Position numbers and translations under genes: made by a program. From the NCBI GenBank assembly GCA_046715035.1, contig JBKJZR010000115.1, positions 1 through 13,537 of the forward strand: a DNA stretch of 13,537 bases. The letters run 5' to 3'. Position 1 is the first letter of the stretch. Every line of letters starts with the position of its first letter. This DNA is from PALSA-1004 sp046715035. Its GTDB lineage: Bacteria; Pseudomonadota; Gammaproteobacteria; Burkholderiales; SG8-41. This document shows, one piece after another, positions 6,455 to 12,957 of the stretch. The notes under the pieces were generated by a model, which made no database searches, had not been told where the DNA came from, and saw nothing but the letters and a program-made list of their open reading frames with translations.

Positions 6455-7324
6455 TTATTCCTGCATTTGATGCAACGGGGTGTGTGCGTCGGATTCGACG
6501 CGCTCCATACTTCTCGTCACATCAGCCCGGCACCAGTAATTGCGCTGGCGTTTGAACGGCATCAGCAGAGCATGGCCAAGGCTGTTGTCTGAAGGCGCCG
6601 CATAAGCCGGAATGCCGATGACGATCTGCGCCTGCGGGACGTTCAGGCGCAGCGTTCGATGCACCCTGTCCCACCACGGCAAGACGACCGAAAAGTTGGA
6701 ATTGTTTTCCCGCCGCTCCTCGGAATGATGGATGCCATGCATGCGCGGGGTCACCAACACCTGGTTGAGCAGCCTCTCGATCGCCAGCGGCAAACGCACA
6801 TTACTGTGGTGAAAAAGCGTGTTGGCCTGAAAGACGAGCTCGTAGAGCGCGAAGGTAACGGGTGACACGCCGATCAGCACGATCTGCAGGACGCGAAAGC
6901 CGGCCGACAGCGCGACCTCGACGAAATGGAATCTGAACGCGGTGGAAACGTCCAGGTCGCGGTCGATGTGATGGACATTGTGGAATCGCCACAGGAACGC
7001 AAGCTTATGATTGGCGAAATGCCAGTAATAGAAAGTGAGGTCGAGGAGCGCAAAAGCGATCACAAATTCGACCGGTGCGGGAAGCTCCACCCAGGGCAGC
7101 AAGCCGACCCGGCGAGCGGAGCCGAAGTCCAGGGCGCTCGCCACAGCCGGCTGCACGAAGGCTGCGGCAGCCCCGATCGCGAGCGCCGAGATAGCGAGAT
7201 TGACCAGCAGCCGGCGTGTCAGCGCGTTGCGCGCCTGCCGTAGCGGAACCAGCCTTTCCAAAGCGAAAAGGAGCACGAACAGACCGCCGAGGATCACGGC
7301 GGTGGTCACCATGCCGAGCGTCAT
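6455..7324 (-). CDS. Sterol desaturase / fatty acid hydroxylase family membrane protein
   Basis: A 289-residue integral membrane di-iron protein of the fatty acid hydroxylase superfamily, which oxidises lipid substrates. Hydrophobic segments lie near 8-26, 40-62, 85-101 and 142-168. The His clusters are HFANH (102-106), HNVHH (115-119), FHHSN (171-175) and HGIHH (196-200), the set expected for the di-iron site, followed by NFSVVLPWWDR (210-220). The start at 7324 lies 24 nt after the copA stop with a weak AGGG ribosome site; M5 is an alternative start. The spacing implies cotranscription with copA. The substrate cannot be read from sequence: family members act on sterols, carotenoids, sphingolipids and alkylglycerols. 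The pairing with a copper pump could mean envelope-lipid modification under metal stress, or simple co-location. It converges with the regulator gene across 75 nt in which I see no clear terminator. Confidence 0.9.
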   Translation of the reverse strand: MTLGMVTTAVILGGLFVLLFALERLVPLRQARNALTRRLLVNLAISALAIGAAAAFVQPAVASALDFGSARRVGLLPWVELPAPVEFVIAFALLDLTFYYWHFANHKLAFLWRFHNVHHIDRDLDVSTAFRFHFVEVALSAGFRVLQIVLIGVSPVTFALYELVFQANTLFHHSNVRLPLAIERLLNQVLVTPRMHGIHHSEERRENNSNFSVVLPWWDRVHRTLRLNVPQAQIVIGIPAYAAPSDNSLGHALLMPFKRQRNYWCRADVTRSMERVESDAHTPLHQMQE

Positions 7325-7348
7325 GCCCGCCCTGCGCTGTGCGCTGAG

Positions 7349-9871
7349 CTAGATGCGCGCCGCGCGCAGGCGCAGCGCATTCGCCACGACCGAAACCGAG
7401 CTCAGGCTCATCGCCGCCGCAGCGATCATCGGGTTGAGCAGCAGTCCGGTCCACGGGTAGAGCACGCCTGCGGCGATCGGCACCCCGACGCTGTTGTAAA
7501 CGAAAGCCAGAAAGAGATTTTGACGAATGTTGCGCATGGTGGCGCGGCTCAGGTGCCGCGCGCGCACGATGCCGCGCAAATCGCCTTTGACGAGCGTGAT
7601 GCCCGCGCTCTGGATGGCGACATCCGCGCCCGTCCCCATGGCGATGCCCACTTCGGCTTCGGCCAGCGCTGGGGCGTCGTTGACGCCGTCGCCCGCCATC
7701 GCCACCGCGCGGCCTTCGGCGCGCAGCTTTTTCACCACCGCGCCCTTCTCCTGCGGCAGCACGTCGGCACGAACGTCTTTGATGCCCAGCCGATCGGCCA
7801 CTGCCTGGGCAGTGACCTGGTTATCGCCCGTGAGCATGACCACGCGGATGCCTTCCGCCTCCAGCGCCTGCAACGCTTCCTGCGTCGACGCCTTGATCGG
7901 GTCGGCAACGCTGATGAGCCCCGCGAAGCGCGCGCCCTCGACGAGAAACACCACGGTTTCGCCATTTCGCCGCAGCGCGTCGGCACGCTCCCGGTAAGTG
8001 CCCGGCACTTCGGCAAGCGATTCCGCAAAGGCCAGGCTGCCGAGGGCGATGCTGCGGCCCTCGAGCGTGGCCGTCACGCCCTTGCCGGTCACGGCATTGA
8101 AGTTCTCCACCTTAGCCAGCGTCGCGCCGCGCGCCTTCGCGCCCTCCAGGATGGCAGCGGCGAGCGGATGCTCGCTGCCGCGCTCGAGGCTCGCGGCAAG
8201 CTGCAATACCTGATCCTCGGCGAAACCGTCCGCCGGCACCACGGTTGTGAGCTTGGGCCTGCCTTCGGTCAGCGTCCCTGTCTTGTCCACCACCAGCGTG
8301 TCGATTTTCTCCATGCGCTCCAGCGCCTCCGCGTTGCGCACGAGCACGCCGGCCTGCGCCCCGCGGCCGGTGCCGACCATGATCGACATCGGGGTCGCCA
8401 GGCCGAGCGCGCAAGGGCACGCGATGATCAGCACCGACAATGCGCTCACGAGCGCAAACACCATCGCGGGCGGCGGGCCGTAGACCGACCATACGATGAA
8501 CGCAATCAGCGCGACCCCCACGACCGTGGGCACGAAGTAAGATGAAACGACGTCGACGAGGTTCTGTATCGGGGCGCGCGTGCGCTGGGCATCGGCCACC
8601 ATTTGCACGATTTGCGCAAGCAGGGTTTCGGCGCCGATGCGTTCGGCCTGCATGACGAAGCTGCCGGTGCCGTTGATCGTGCCGCCGGTGACTTTGTCTC
8701 CGGCGTGCTTTTCTACCGGCAGCGGCTCGCCGGTCACCAGCGATTCGTCGACACTGCTGTGTCCCTCGGTCACCCCGCCATCGACGGGCACCTTTTCACC
8801 GGGGCGCACGCGCAGCCGGTCACTTTTCTGCACCCGATCGAGCGGCACTTCTTCATCGCTGCCATCGACACGAATCCGGTTGGCCGTCTGCGGCGCAAGC
8901 TTGAGCAGGGCGCGGATGGCGCTGCTTGTATTCTCGCGCGCGCGCAACTGCAGCACTTCACCGAGCAGCACCAGCACGACGATTACCGCGGCAGCTTCGA
9001 AATAAAGCCCGACGTGCCCCGACGCATCGCGAAACGCCGGCGGAAAAAGGTGCGGAGCGAGCAAGGCGACGACGCTGTAGACGAAGGCGACACCCGTCCC
9101 CAGGCCGATCAGCGTGTACATGTTGAGGTTGCGGGAAACCAGCGAGTTCCAGCCGCGCACGAAGAACGGCCAGCCCGCCCAGAGCACGACGGGGATGGAC
9201 AGCACGAACTGTATCCACCCGGAGACCGCGGGGCTGACCGGCGCAAAATGCAGGCCGGGAAGATGCTCGATCATTGCCAGCGCGAACACTGGCACGGTGA
9301 GCGCGGTGCCGATCCAGAACCGCCGCGTCATGTCGATCAATTCCAGGTTGGGCCGGTCCTCCGCGCTCGCTACCGCAGGCTCGAGCGCCATGCCGCACTT
9401 CGGACAGGTTCCCGGGCCGACCTGCCGGATTTCGGGATGCATCGGGCAGGTATAGATCGCATCCGTGGGAGCGGCTGCGGCCGGCGCTGCAGCGGCAGGG
9501 CTCAGATACTTGTCGGGATCGGCCGCGAACCTGGTCCTGCAACCGGCGCTGCAAAAGTAGTACGTCGTGCCCGCATGCTCGTGCCGGTGCCTGGACGCGG
9601 GAGTGACCGTCATGCCGCACACCGGATCTTTCAACGTGGGCATCGCATCCGCTTTCAGGTACTGGTCCGGATCAGCCGCAAATTTCGTGCGGCAGCCCGC
9701 GCTGCAGAAGTAATACGTCTGGCCCGCGTATTCGTGCCGGTGCTCCGAGTGCGCGTTCACCTTCATCCCGCAGACCGGGTCCTGCAGCGATGTTTCAGTC
9801 GGGGCGGCCTCGTGCGCACAACAACCGTGCTCAGTGCCGGCAGCTTTGCGGGTGTGTTCATGCGTCTCCAC
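7349..9871 (-). CDS. copA: P1B-1-type Cu(I)/Ag(I)-exporting ATPase with tandem YHS domains
   Basis: Inner-membrane pump exporting monovalent copper. Of 840 residues, the N-terminus is Cys/His-rich (HGCCAH, 15-20) and carries two YHS domains (29-74 and 80-123), each with DPVCGM and YYFCSAGC. An Ala/Pro linker follows, then a heavy-metal-binding domain (139-163) with YTCPMHPEI and CPKCGMAL. No GMxCxxC HMA domain is present. The core has TGEP (380-383), CPC (485-487), DKTGT (529-533), HP (568-569) and GDGVND (727-732). YN (792-793) and MSLSS (821-825) in the last helices mark Cu(I)/Ag(I) specificity. AAAGGAGAA lies upstream of the ATG. It is followed closely by the hydroxylase-family gene and is divergent from the DUF6122-type gene. 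No copper regulator gene lies within the window. Pump type is firm; the role of the YHS domains is inferred to be metal binding or delivery. Confidence 0.95.
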   Translation of the reverse strand: METHEHTRKAAGTEHGCCAHEAAPTETSLQDPVCGMKVNAHSEHRHEYAGQTYYFCSAGCRTKFAADPDQYLKADAMPTLKDPVCGMTVTPASRHRHEHAGTTYYFCSAGCRTRFAADPDKYLSPAAAAPAAAAPTDAIYTCPMHPEIRQVGPGTCPKCGMALEPAVASAEDRPNLELIDMTRRFWIGTALTVPVFALAMIEHLPGLHFAPVSPAVSGWIQFVLSIPVVLWAGWPFFVRGWNSLVSRNLNMYTLIGLGTGVAFVYSVVALLAPHLFPPAFRDASGHVGLYFEAAAVIVVLVLLGEVLQLRARENTSSAIRALLKLAPQTANRIRVDGSDEEVPLDRVQKSDRLRVRPGEKVPVDGGVTEGHSSVDESLVTGEPLPVEKHAGDKVTGGTINGTGSFVMQAERIGAETLLAQIVQMVADAQRTRAPIQNLVDVVSSYFVPTVVGVALIAFIVWSVYGPPPAMVFALVSALSVLIIACPCALGLATPMSIMVGTGRGAQAGVLVRNAEALERMEKIDTLVVDKTGTLTEGRPKLTTVVPADGFAEDQVLQLAASLERGSEHPLAAAILEGAKARGATLAKVENFNAVTGKGVTATLEGRSIALGSLAFAESLAEVPGTYRERADALRRNGETVVFLVEGARFAGLISVADPIKASTQEALQALEAEGIRVVMLTGDNQVTAQAVADRLGIKDVRADVLPQEKGAVVKKLRAEGRAVAMAGDGVNDAPALAEAEVGIAMGTGADVAIQSAGITLVKGDLRGIVRARHLSRATMRNIRQNLFLAFVYNSVGVPIAAGVLYPWTGLLLNPMIAAAAMSLSSVSVVANALRLRAARI
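9503..9787 (-). repeat. Tandem duplication encoding two YHS domains in copA
   Basis: The two domains (9650-9787 and 9503-9634) lie 51 codons apart. By eye, 33 of 43 aligned residues from DPVCGM onward are identical, and the DNA is also visibly similar around the YYFCSAGC block. This suggests an internal duplication within this gene or lineage. Confidence 0.8.
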
Positions 9872-9940
9872 GACGGTTCTCCTTTAGCTTGTTCGACGAT
9901 TCCGGCACAGGGTAAACTCCGTAGCATTGCGAGTGAGCAC

Positions 9941-10261
9941 ATGCCTCCAATGACGTGGCCGTCGCTGCTCCACCTGGTCCTCCACGCGGCCGTTCCCGGC
10001 GCGGTCGCGCTGCTGCTCTTCCGGCCGCAGTGGAAGAGGGCGTGGCTGATCATGCTCTCGACCATGCTGGTGGACCTCGACCACCTGCCCGCAGATCCGA
10101 TCTATGATCCGAATCGTTGCGGCATCGTCTTTCACCCGCACCACACCTATCCGGCGATCGCTGTGTACTGGCTCCTTCTCGTCCCCCGTGTAACCCGGCT
10201 GCCCGCATTGGGGCTGGTCATCCACATGGCGCTCGACGCGCTGGACTGCGTATCGATGTGA
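9941..10261 (+). CDS. Small DUF6122-like membrane protein
   Basis: A 106-residue hydrophobic protein. It begins with HLVLHAAVPGAVALLLF (11-27), followed by LSTMLVDLDHLPADPIYDPN (39-58), then GIVFHPHHTYPAIAVYWLLL (61-80) and a last helix with HMALDALDC (95-103). The set HxxxH, DxDH, DP, HPHH and HxxxD is conserved in DUF6122-type proteins and recalls membrane-embedded metal-dependent hydrolases, but no activity is known to me. The ATG at 9941 is chosen because the family's first helix follows directly. The same frame is open far upstream, but that stretch is antisense to copA. The ribosome site is weak (GAG about 7 nt upstream). It is divergent from copA across 69 nt, so it may share copper-dependent control. 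It converges with the Spy-like gene. Confidence 0.75.
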   Translation: MPPMTWPSLLHLVLHAAVPGAVALLLFRPQWKRAWLIMLSTMLVDLDHLPADPIYDPNRCGIVFHPHHTYPAIAVYWLLLVPRVTRLPALGLVIHMALDALDCVSM

Positions 10262-10306
10262 CGCCGCAAGCGCAGTCGCTTACCAGGTTCAAGCGACGAC
10301 AGATGT

Positions 10307-10891
10307 TCAGTGCTTACGGTCGTGCGATGGTGCGGTCGAACTCGAAACATAGCCACGCAAGACATCGTAACGGGCGACCTGGTCGTCACTGAGCAGGGCG
10401 CGCATACGGCGATGGGTCTCCAGATGCGAGAGCCTGAACTCGCCTTGCGCAGCCGCTGCGGCGCGCACCCTGGCCGCAAGCTCGGCTTCATTGGTACGCG
10501 CAGACCGGAACAGATCGTCGAGCTCGCGTTCGGCAGCGACAACCTTACTTCCAAGGTCGCGCGCCTCGGCCTTGTGCGCATTCATCAACTGCGCAGTCTG
10601 GGCGCGCTGCTCCACGGATAGGTTGAGCTTGTCGGCAAGTTCCAGCACGTGCATGGGACCGGGATAGTGGTTCAGTTCGGCGGCCTTAGCGTATCCCATG
10701 CCCGCCCCTGACAAGTACTGTTTTGCCTCGTCATCGGAGAGCGCTTTGATCGCGCGCTGCTCCTGCCCGGCGTAGGGCACCGCGTGCTGCGCGTGGGCAG
10801 TGTTCATAATGACGGCGCCGCTTAACAGGCACCACACCAGCCGTTGGATTTTCTTGAATGGAAGTCCTGCGCGGAAGTGCCTTGATTTCAT
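10307..10891 (-). CDS. Spy/CpxP-like periplasmic protein
   Basis: A 194-residue exported protein of the Spy/CpxP/ZraP/CnrX type: periplasmic, all-helical and associated with metal sensing or ATP-independent chaperoning. The signal peptide runs to about 35 (VIMNTAHAQ). The mature part is predicted helical, with two LTxxQ-like motifs, LSVEQ (91-95) and LSDDQ (167-171), and an Asn/His-rich centre (AELNHYPGPMHVLEL, 71-85). The C-terminus DRKH and several other His residues may bind metal. ACGGAGA lies about 7-13 nt before the ATG. It is the last gene of the leftward six-gene run, 41 nt after the DUF305 gene. Family membership is probable rather than certain because these small helical proteins diverge quickly. 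A chaperone role protecting periplasmic proteins during copper stress is inference. Confidence 0.75.
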   Translation of the reverse strand: MKSRHFRAGLPFKKIQRLVWCLLSGAVIMNTAHAQHAVPYAGQEQRAIKALSDDEAKQYLSGAGMGYAKAAELNHYPGPMHVLELADKLNLSVEQRAQTAQLMNAHKAEARDLGSKVVAAERELDDLFRSARTNEAELAARVRAAAAAQGEFRLSHLETHRRMRALLSDDQVARYDVLRGYVSSSTAPSHDRKH

Positions 10892-10932
10892 GACTTGTCT
10901 CCGTTTATTTGCGCTGCGGCTCAGCCATGAGG

Positions 10933-11367
10933 CTACTTATGCTTTGCGAGCCACTGATCGAACTCTTTGATTTCCTTCTTCTGCGACGCGATTATCTTCT
11001 TTGCCATGCTGCGCATTTTCGCGTCTTTGCCGTGCTGAAGTTCCACCTGCGCCATATCCAACGCGCTTTCGTGATGTTTTTTCATCATCATGGCGAAGTC
11101 ACGGTCAATATTTCCGCTGCTCTTCATGCTCTCCATGTCCTTCATTCCCTTCATCATCGAATGATGCATGTCCATCGAGTCCATGGATTTGGCGTCGCCT
11201 TTGGCCGACATGGATTCGTGATGTTGTTTCGACATCGGCCCGCTTTTGTCGGCCGCTTGAGCGGTCATCCAAATCGACGCCGTAAATATCGCCGCGCCGA
11301 CAATAGCCATTGCACGATTTTTTGAAACTGCCCGGACTGCCTTTGCGCTTTCGATTTCTTGAAACAT
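10933..11367 (-). CDS. DUF305-like Met/His-rich periplasmic protein
   Basis: A 144-residue exported protein. The N-terminal hydrophobic stretch (20-38, ending TAQA) is a signal peptide or anchor. A low-complexity Met/His/Lys/Ser-rich segment follows (about 44-83, including MDSMDMHHSMMKGMKDMES). The C-terminal DUF305-like part contains DFAMMMKKHHESALDMAQVE (90-109), with HH at 98-99, then a GKDAKMRSMAKKII segment and a final helix. DUF305 proteins are ferritin-like helical proteins often found beside copper genes; Met and His richness suits Cu(I)/Cu(II) binding. The ATG at 11367 is preferred over the longer open frame starting at 11478 because AGGAGA precedes it and a signal peptide follows. 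It is followed by the Spy-like gene at 41 nt and preceded by a 131-nt gap. Copper binding is inference. Confidence 0.85.
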   Translation of the reverse strand: MFQEIESAKAVRAVSKNRAMAIVGAAIFTASIWMTAQAADKSGPMSKQHHESMSAKGDAKSMDSMDMHHSMMKGMKDMESMKSSGNIDRDFAMMMKKHHESALDMAQVELQHGKDAKMRSMAKKIIASQKKEIKEFDQWLAKHK

Positions 11368-11412
11368 GGCGTGTCTCCTAATGATTGGTGGCTGAGAAAG
11401 GAAGGGTAAGTC

Positions 11413-11429
11413 GCGACCGCGGTGGTCGC
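11413..11429. repeat. Short hairpin between the glutaredoxin-like and DUF305 genes
   Basis: GCGACC and GGTCGC form perfect 6-bp arms around GCGGT. The hairpin could end transcription from the glutaredoxin-like gene or lie in the DUF305 leader. No T-tract follows, so terminator function is doubtful. Confidence 0.3.
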
Positions 11430-11498
11430 TGTTCGTTATCGTACATATGGCGCATTGCAAACGGGCCGGGATCCCCAAGCGGGCTGCGGCAAGGCCAT

Positions 11499-11846
11499 TT
11501 ATTTCAAGAGCTCCTCGAAAGACCGAAGGCTGAATCCGTGCAAACGCTTATTGCCTACCAGGATCAGCGGCACGCCGCGGCCGTTGAGGTCGCGATACCT
11601 TTCAAGATTCTGAGCTGATGCCTCGATATCGTATTCGATGTAGCTGATCGCATGGCGCTCGAAATACTCGCGCGCCTTATGGCAGTACCGGCACCACTGC
11701 GTGGTATACATGATCACGGGGGTTTCGATCTGCCGGCCATGGCCCTGTACTAACATCAGCTCGTACAGGGAATCTCGGGCGGCAGGCAGGCCCCCGAAAA
11801 GCAGGGCGAGTAACAACAAAACCGGCAGATAGTGAGCTTGCTTCAT
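11499..11846 (-). CDS. Exported glutaredoxin-like thiol-disulfide protein
   Basis: A 115-residue protein with an N-terminal hydrophobic segment (5-20, signal peptide or anchor) and a glutaredoxin fold. It has PVIMYTTQWCRYCHKAREYF (43-62) with the CRYC active site (C52, C55), YIEYDIEAS (69-77) and the cis-proline loop GVPLILVGNKRLHGF (91-105, P93). The export signal suggests a periplasmic redox role rather than the GSH-linked cytosolic one, for example reducing a cysteine metal site. The start is uncertain. The ATG at 11846 gives a direct signal peptide, while the in-frame ATGs at 11873 and 11900 lack well-placed ribosome sites; GAGGTG lies about 18 nt before the chosen ATG. It sits 83 nt after the cytochrome c gene in the same leftward run. 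The fold is confident; partner and direction of electron flow are unknown. Confidence 0.85.
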   Translation of the reverse strand: MKQAHYLPVLLLLALLFGGLPAARDSLYELMLVQGHGRQIETPVIMYTTQWCRYCHKAREYFERHAISYIEYDIEASAQNLERYRDLNGRGVPLILVGNKRLHGFSLRSFEELLK

Positions 11847-11929
11847 AGAGTCGGTCCGCACCTCTAAGTTCATTCCCTGAACGCATCGAGACTTAGCCAT
11901 GGTACGCGCATGTCGGGCACGCGACCGGC

Positions 11930-12415
11930 TTAACGCCGCTTTGGCTCCGAGGTCAACGCGAGTTGCGCCTTGCGGATTTCCGGCGGCCAGGATGACTTGA
12001 TGTAGGCCAGCACTGCCCAGATCTCCTCGTCGGACAACACGCCGGCGAGAGCCGGCATGTCGCTCTGGTAACCTGGCGGCGCGTATTTGCCGGGAACCAG
12101 GCCATGCTTGGTAATGCCGAACAGCACCGAATCAGGGTGGTGCCAGGTATGTCCCGAAGCATCGTGCGGGGGCGCGGGCATGCGGCCGCTCGCCAAGCGC
12201 TCGCGCCAATTCGGCTGGCCTTCGAGCTGGACGCCATGACAGGACGCGCAGTGCTGGGCATACACCGCCTTGCCGCGCATGACCTGCTGGGCAGCGTCGG
12301 GATCGGCCAAGGGCTGCTTTCCAAACCACAGCGCGGCCGTGATCGACACGACAAGAAAAGCGCAAGCCGCAGCCAGCAGACCGAGCCCGATCTTGTCGTT
12401 GGTCTTAGATGCCAT
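11930..12415 (-). CDS. Membrane-anchored class I cytochrome c
   Basis: A 161-residue protein with an N-terminal transmembrane anchor (about 9-31) and one haem c motif, CASCH (C56, C59, H60). The probable distal ligand is M120 in SDMPALAG, and the C-terminal helix DEEIWAVLAYIKSSWPPEIR (129-148) is typical of small cytochromes c. HHP and other His residues between haem site and Met ligand are unusual but not diagnostic. Its ATG overlaps the stop of the upstream membrane-protein gene by one nucleotide (TGATG), implying translational coupling. Electron transfer at the outer face of the inner membrane is expected. No oxidase or dehydrogenase gene is nearby, so the partner may be the CPVC membrane protein, the cupredoxin, or a respiratory complex encoded elsewhere. 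Confidence 0.92.
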   Translation of the reverse strand: MASKTNDKIGLGLLAAACAFLVVSITAALWFGKQPLADPDAAQQVMRGKAVYAQHCASCHGVQLEGQPNWRERLASGRMPAPPHDASGHTWHHPDSVLFGITKHGLVPGKYAPPGYQSDMPALAGVLSDEEIWAVLAYIKSSWPPEIRKAQLALTSEPKRR

Positions 12416-12876
12416 CAGGGACTCAGTGAGCTCGACCCACTGCTCGCAATGCGGCCTGTCTGGGTTGCCAGCTTAGTGCAGTCCCGCCGGGTCAACTTGA
12501 GCCCGATCGCCACGGCTAAGAGCGCAACGCCGCCGAGCGCCAGATAGAGTCGCACCGGTTCGTAATATTCCAGCAGTAGCGTGCTGCCAAACAGCAGCAT
12601 GAGGATTTTATTGCATACGGGGCACGCGATACCGAGAAAGCCGATGACGCCGCCGGCCCCGGCTGTCCGGCTACCGCACTGGGTTGGCAGACCGACATAG
12701 AGGCCCGCCAGCGCCGACTGCAATAGCAGGACCGTGATCTCGAAACCCCCAGTCGGGGTCATCCTCATGAACAGCGGATTCTCCCAAAGCGCGGCTACGG
12801 TGCCGAGCACTGCAAACATCGCCGTCGCGACCGTAACGCCGCGCGCGATGTCCTTGACCGCAACGCTCGCCGTCAT
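12415..12876 (-). CDS. Four-helix membrane protein with CPVC motif, function unknown
   Basis: A 153-residue integral membrane protein that I cannot assign to a named family. Hydrophobic segments lie near 13-31, 46-63, 74-101 and 108-127. The third contains FLGIACPVCNKILMLLFG (80-97), placing a CPVC dithiol (C85, C88) in or near the membrane. Extra cysteines are C67 (PTQCGS) and C133 (RRDC). A CPxC in a helix recalls the CPC metal site of P1B pumps and also membrane thiol relays of the DsbB/VKOR type, but no sequence match to either is claimed. AGGAA lies about 10 nt before the ATG. Its stop overlaps the cytochrome c start, and the cupredoxin gene lies 81 nt upstream. Context suggests a role in copper or redox traffic across the membrane. 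Confidence 0.8.
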   Translation of the reverse strand: MTASVAVKDIARGVTVATAMFAVLGTVAALWENPLFMRMTPTGGFEITVLLLQSALAGLYVGLPTQCGSRTAGAGGVIGFLGIACPVCNKILMLLFGSTLLLEYYEPVRLYLALGGVALLAVAIGLKLTRRDCTKLATQTGRIASSGSSSLSP

Positions 12877-12957
12877 GGGATTGGTTCCTGTCGCGGCTTG
12901 TGGTTCAGTCTTCCCACATCGGGATAGTGCAGAAGTTGATCTGTCCCCCCCGTTTTA

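Noticed and set aside
7520..8545. Plus-strand 341-codon open frame
   Set aside because: Antisense shadow of the copA catalytic core; His/Arg-rich translation without motifs.
9503..9787. Direct repeat in copA considered as a CRISPR-like or mobile repeat
   Set aside because: It is an in-frame duplicated YHS domain with coding constraint, with only two units and no spacers.
8603..9940. Long plus-strand open frame antisense to copA that continues into the DUF6122-like gene
   Set aside because: It mirrors the well-supported copA frame, has Arg/His/Gln-rich non-domain sequence, and only its tail from 9941 onward matches a protein family.
10268..10281. AAGCG-CAGT-CGCTT hairpin between the DUF6122-like and Spy-like genes as a terminator
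   Set aside because: Only a 5-bp stem with no T-tract on either side; too weak to call.
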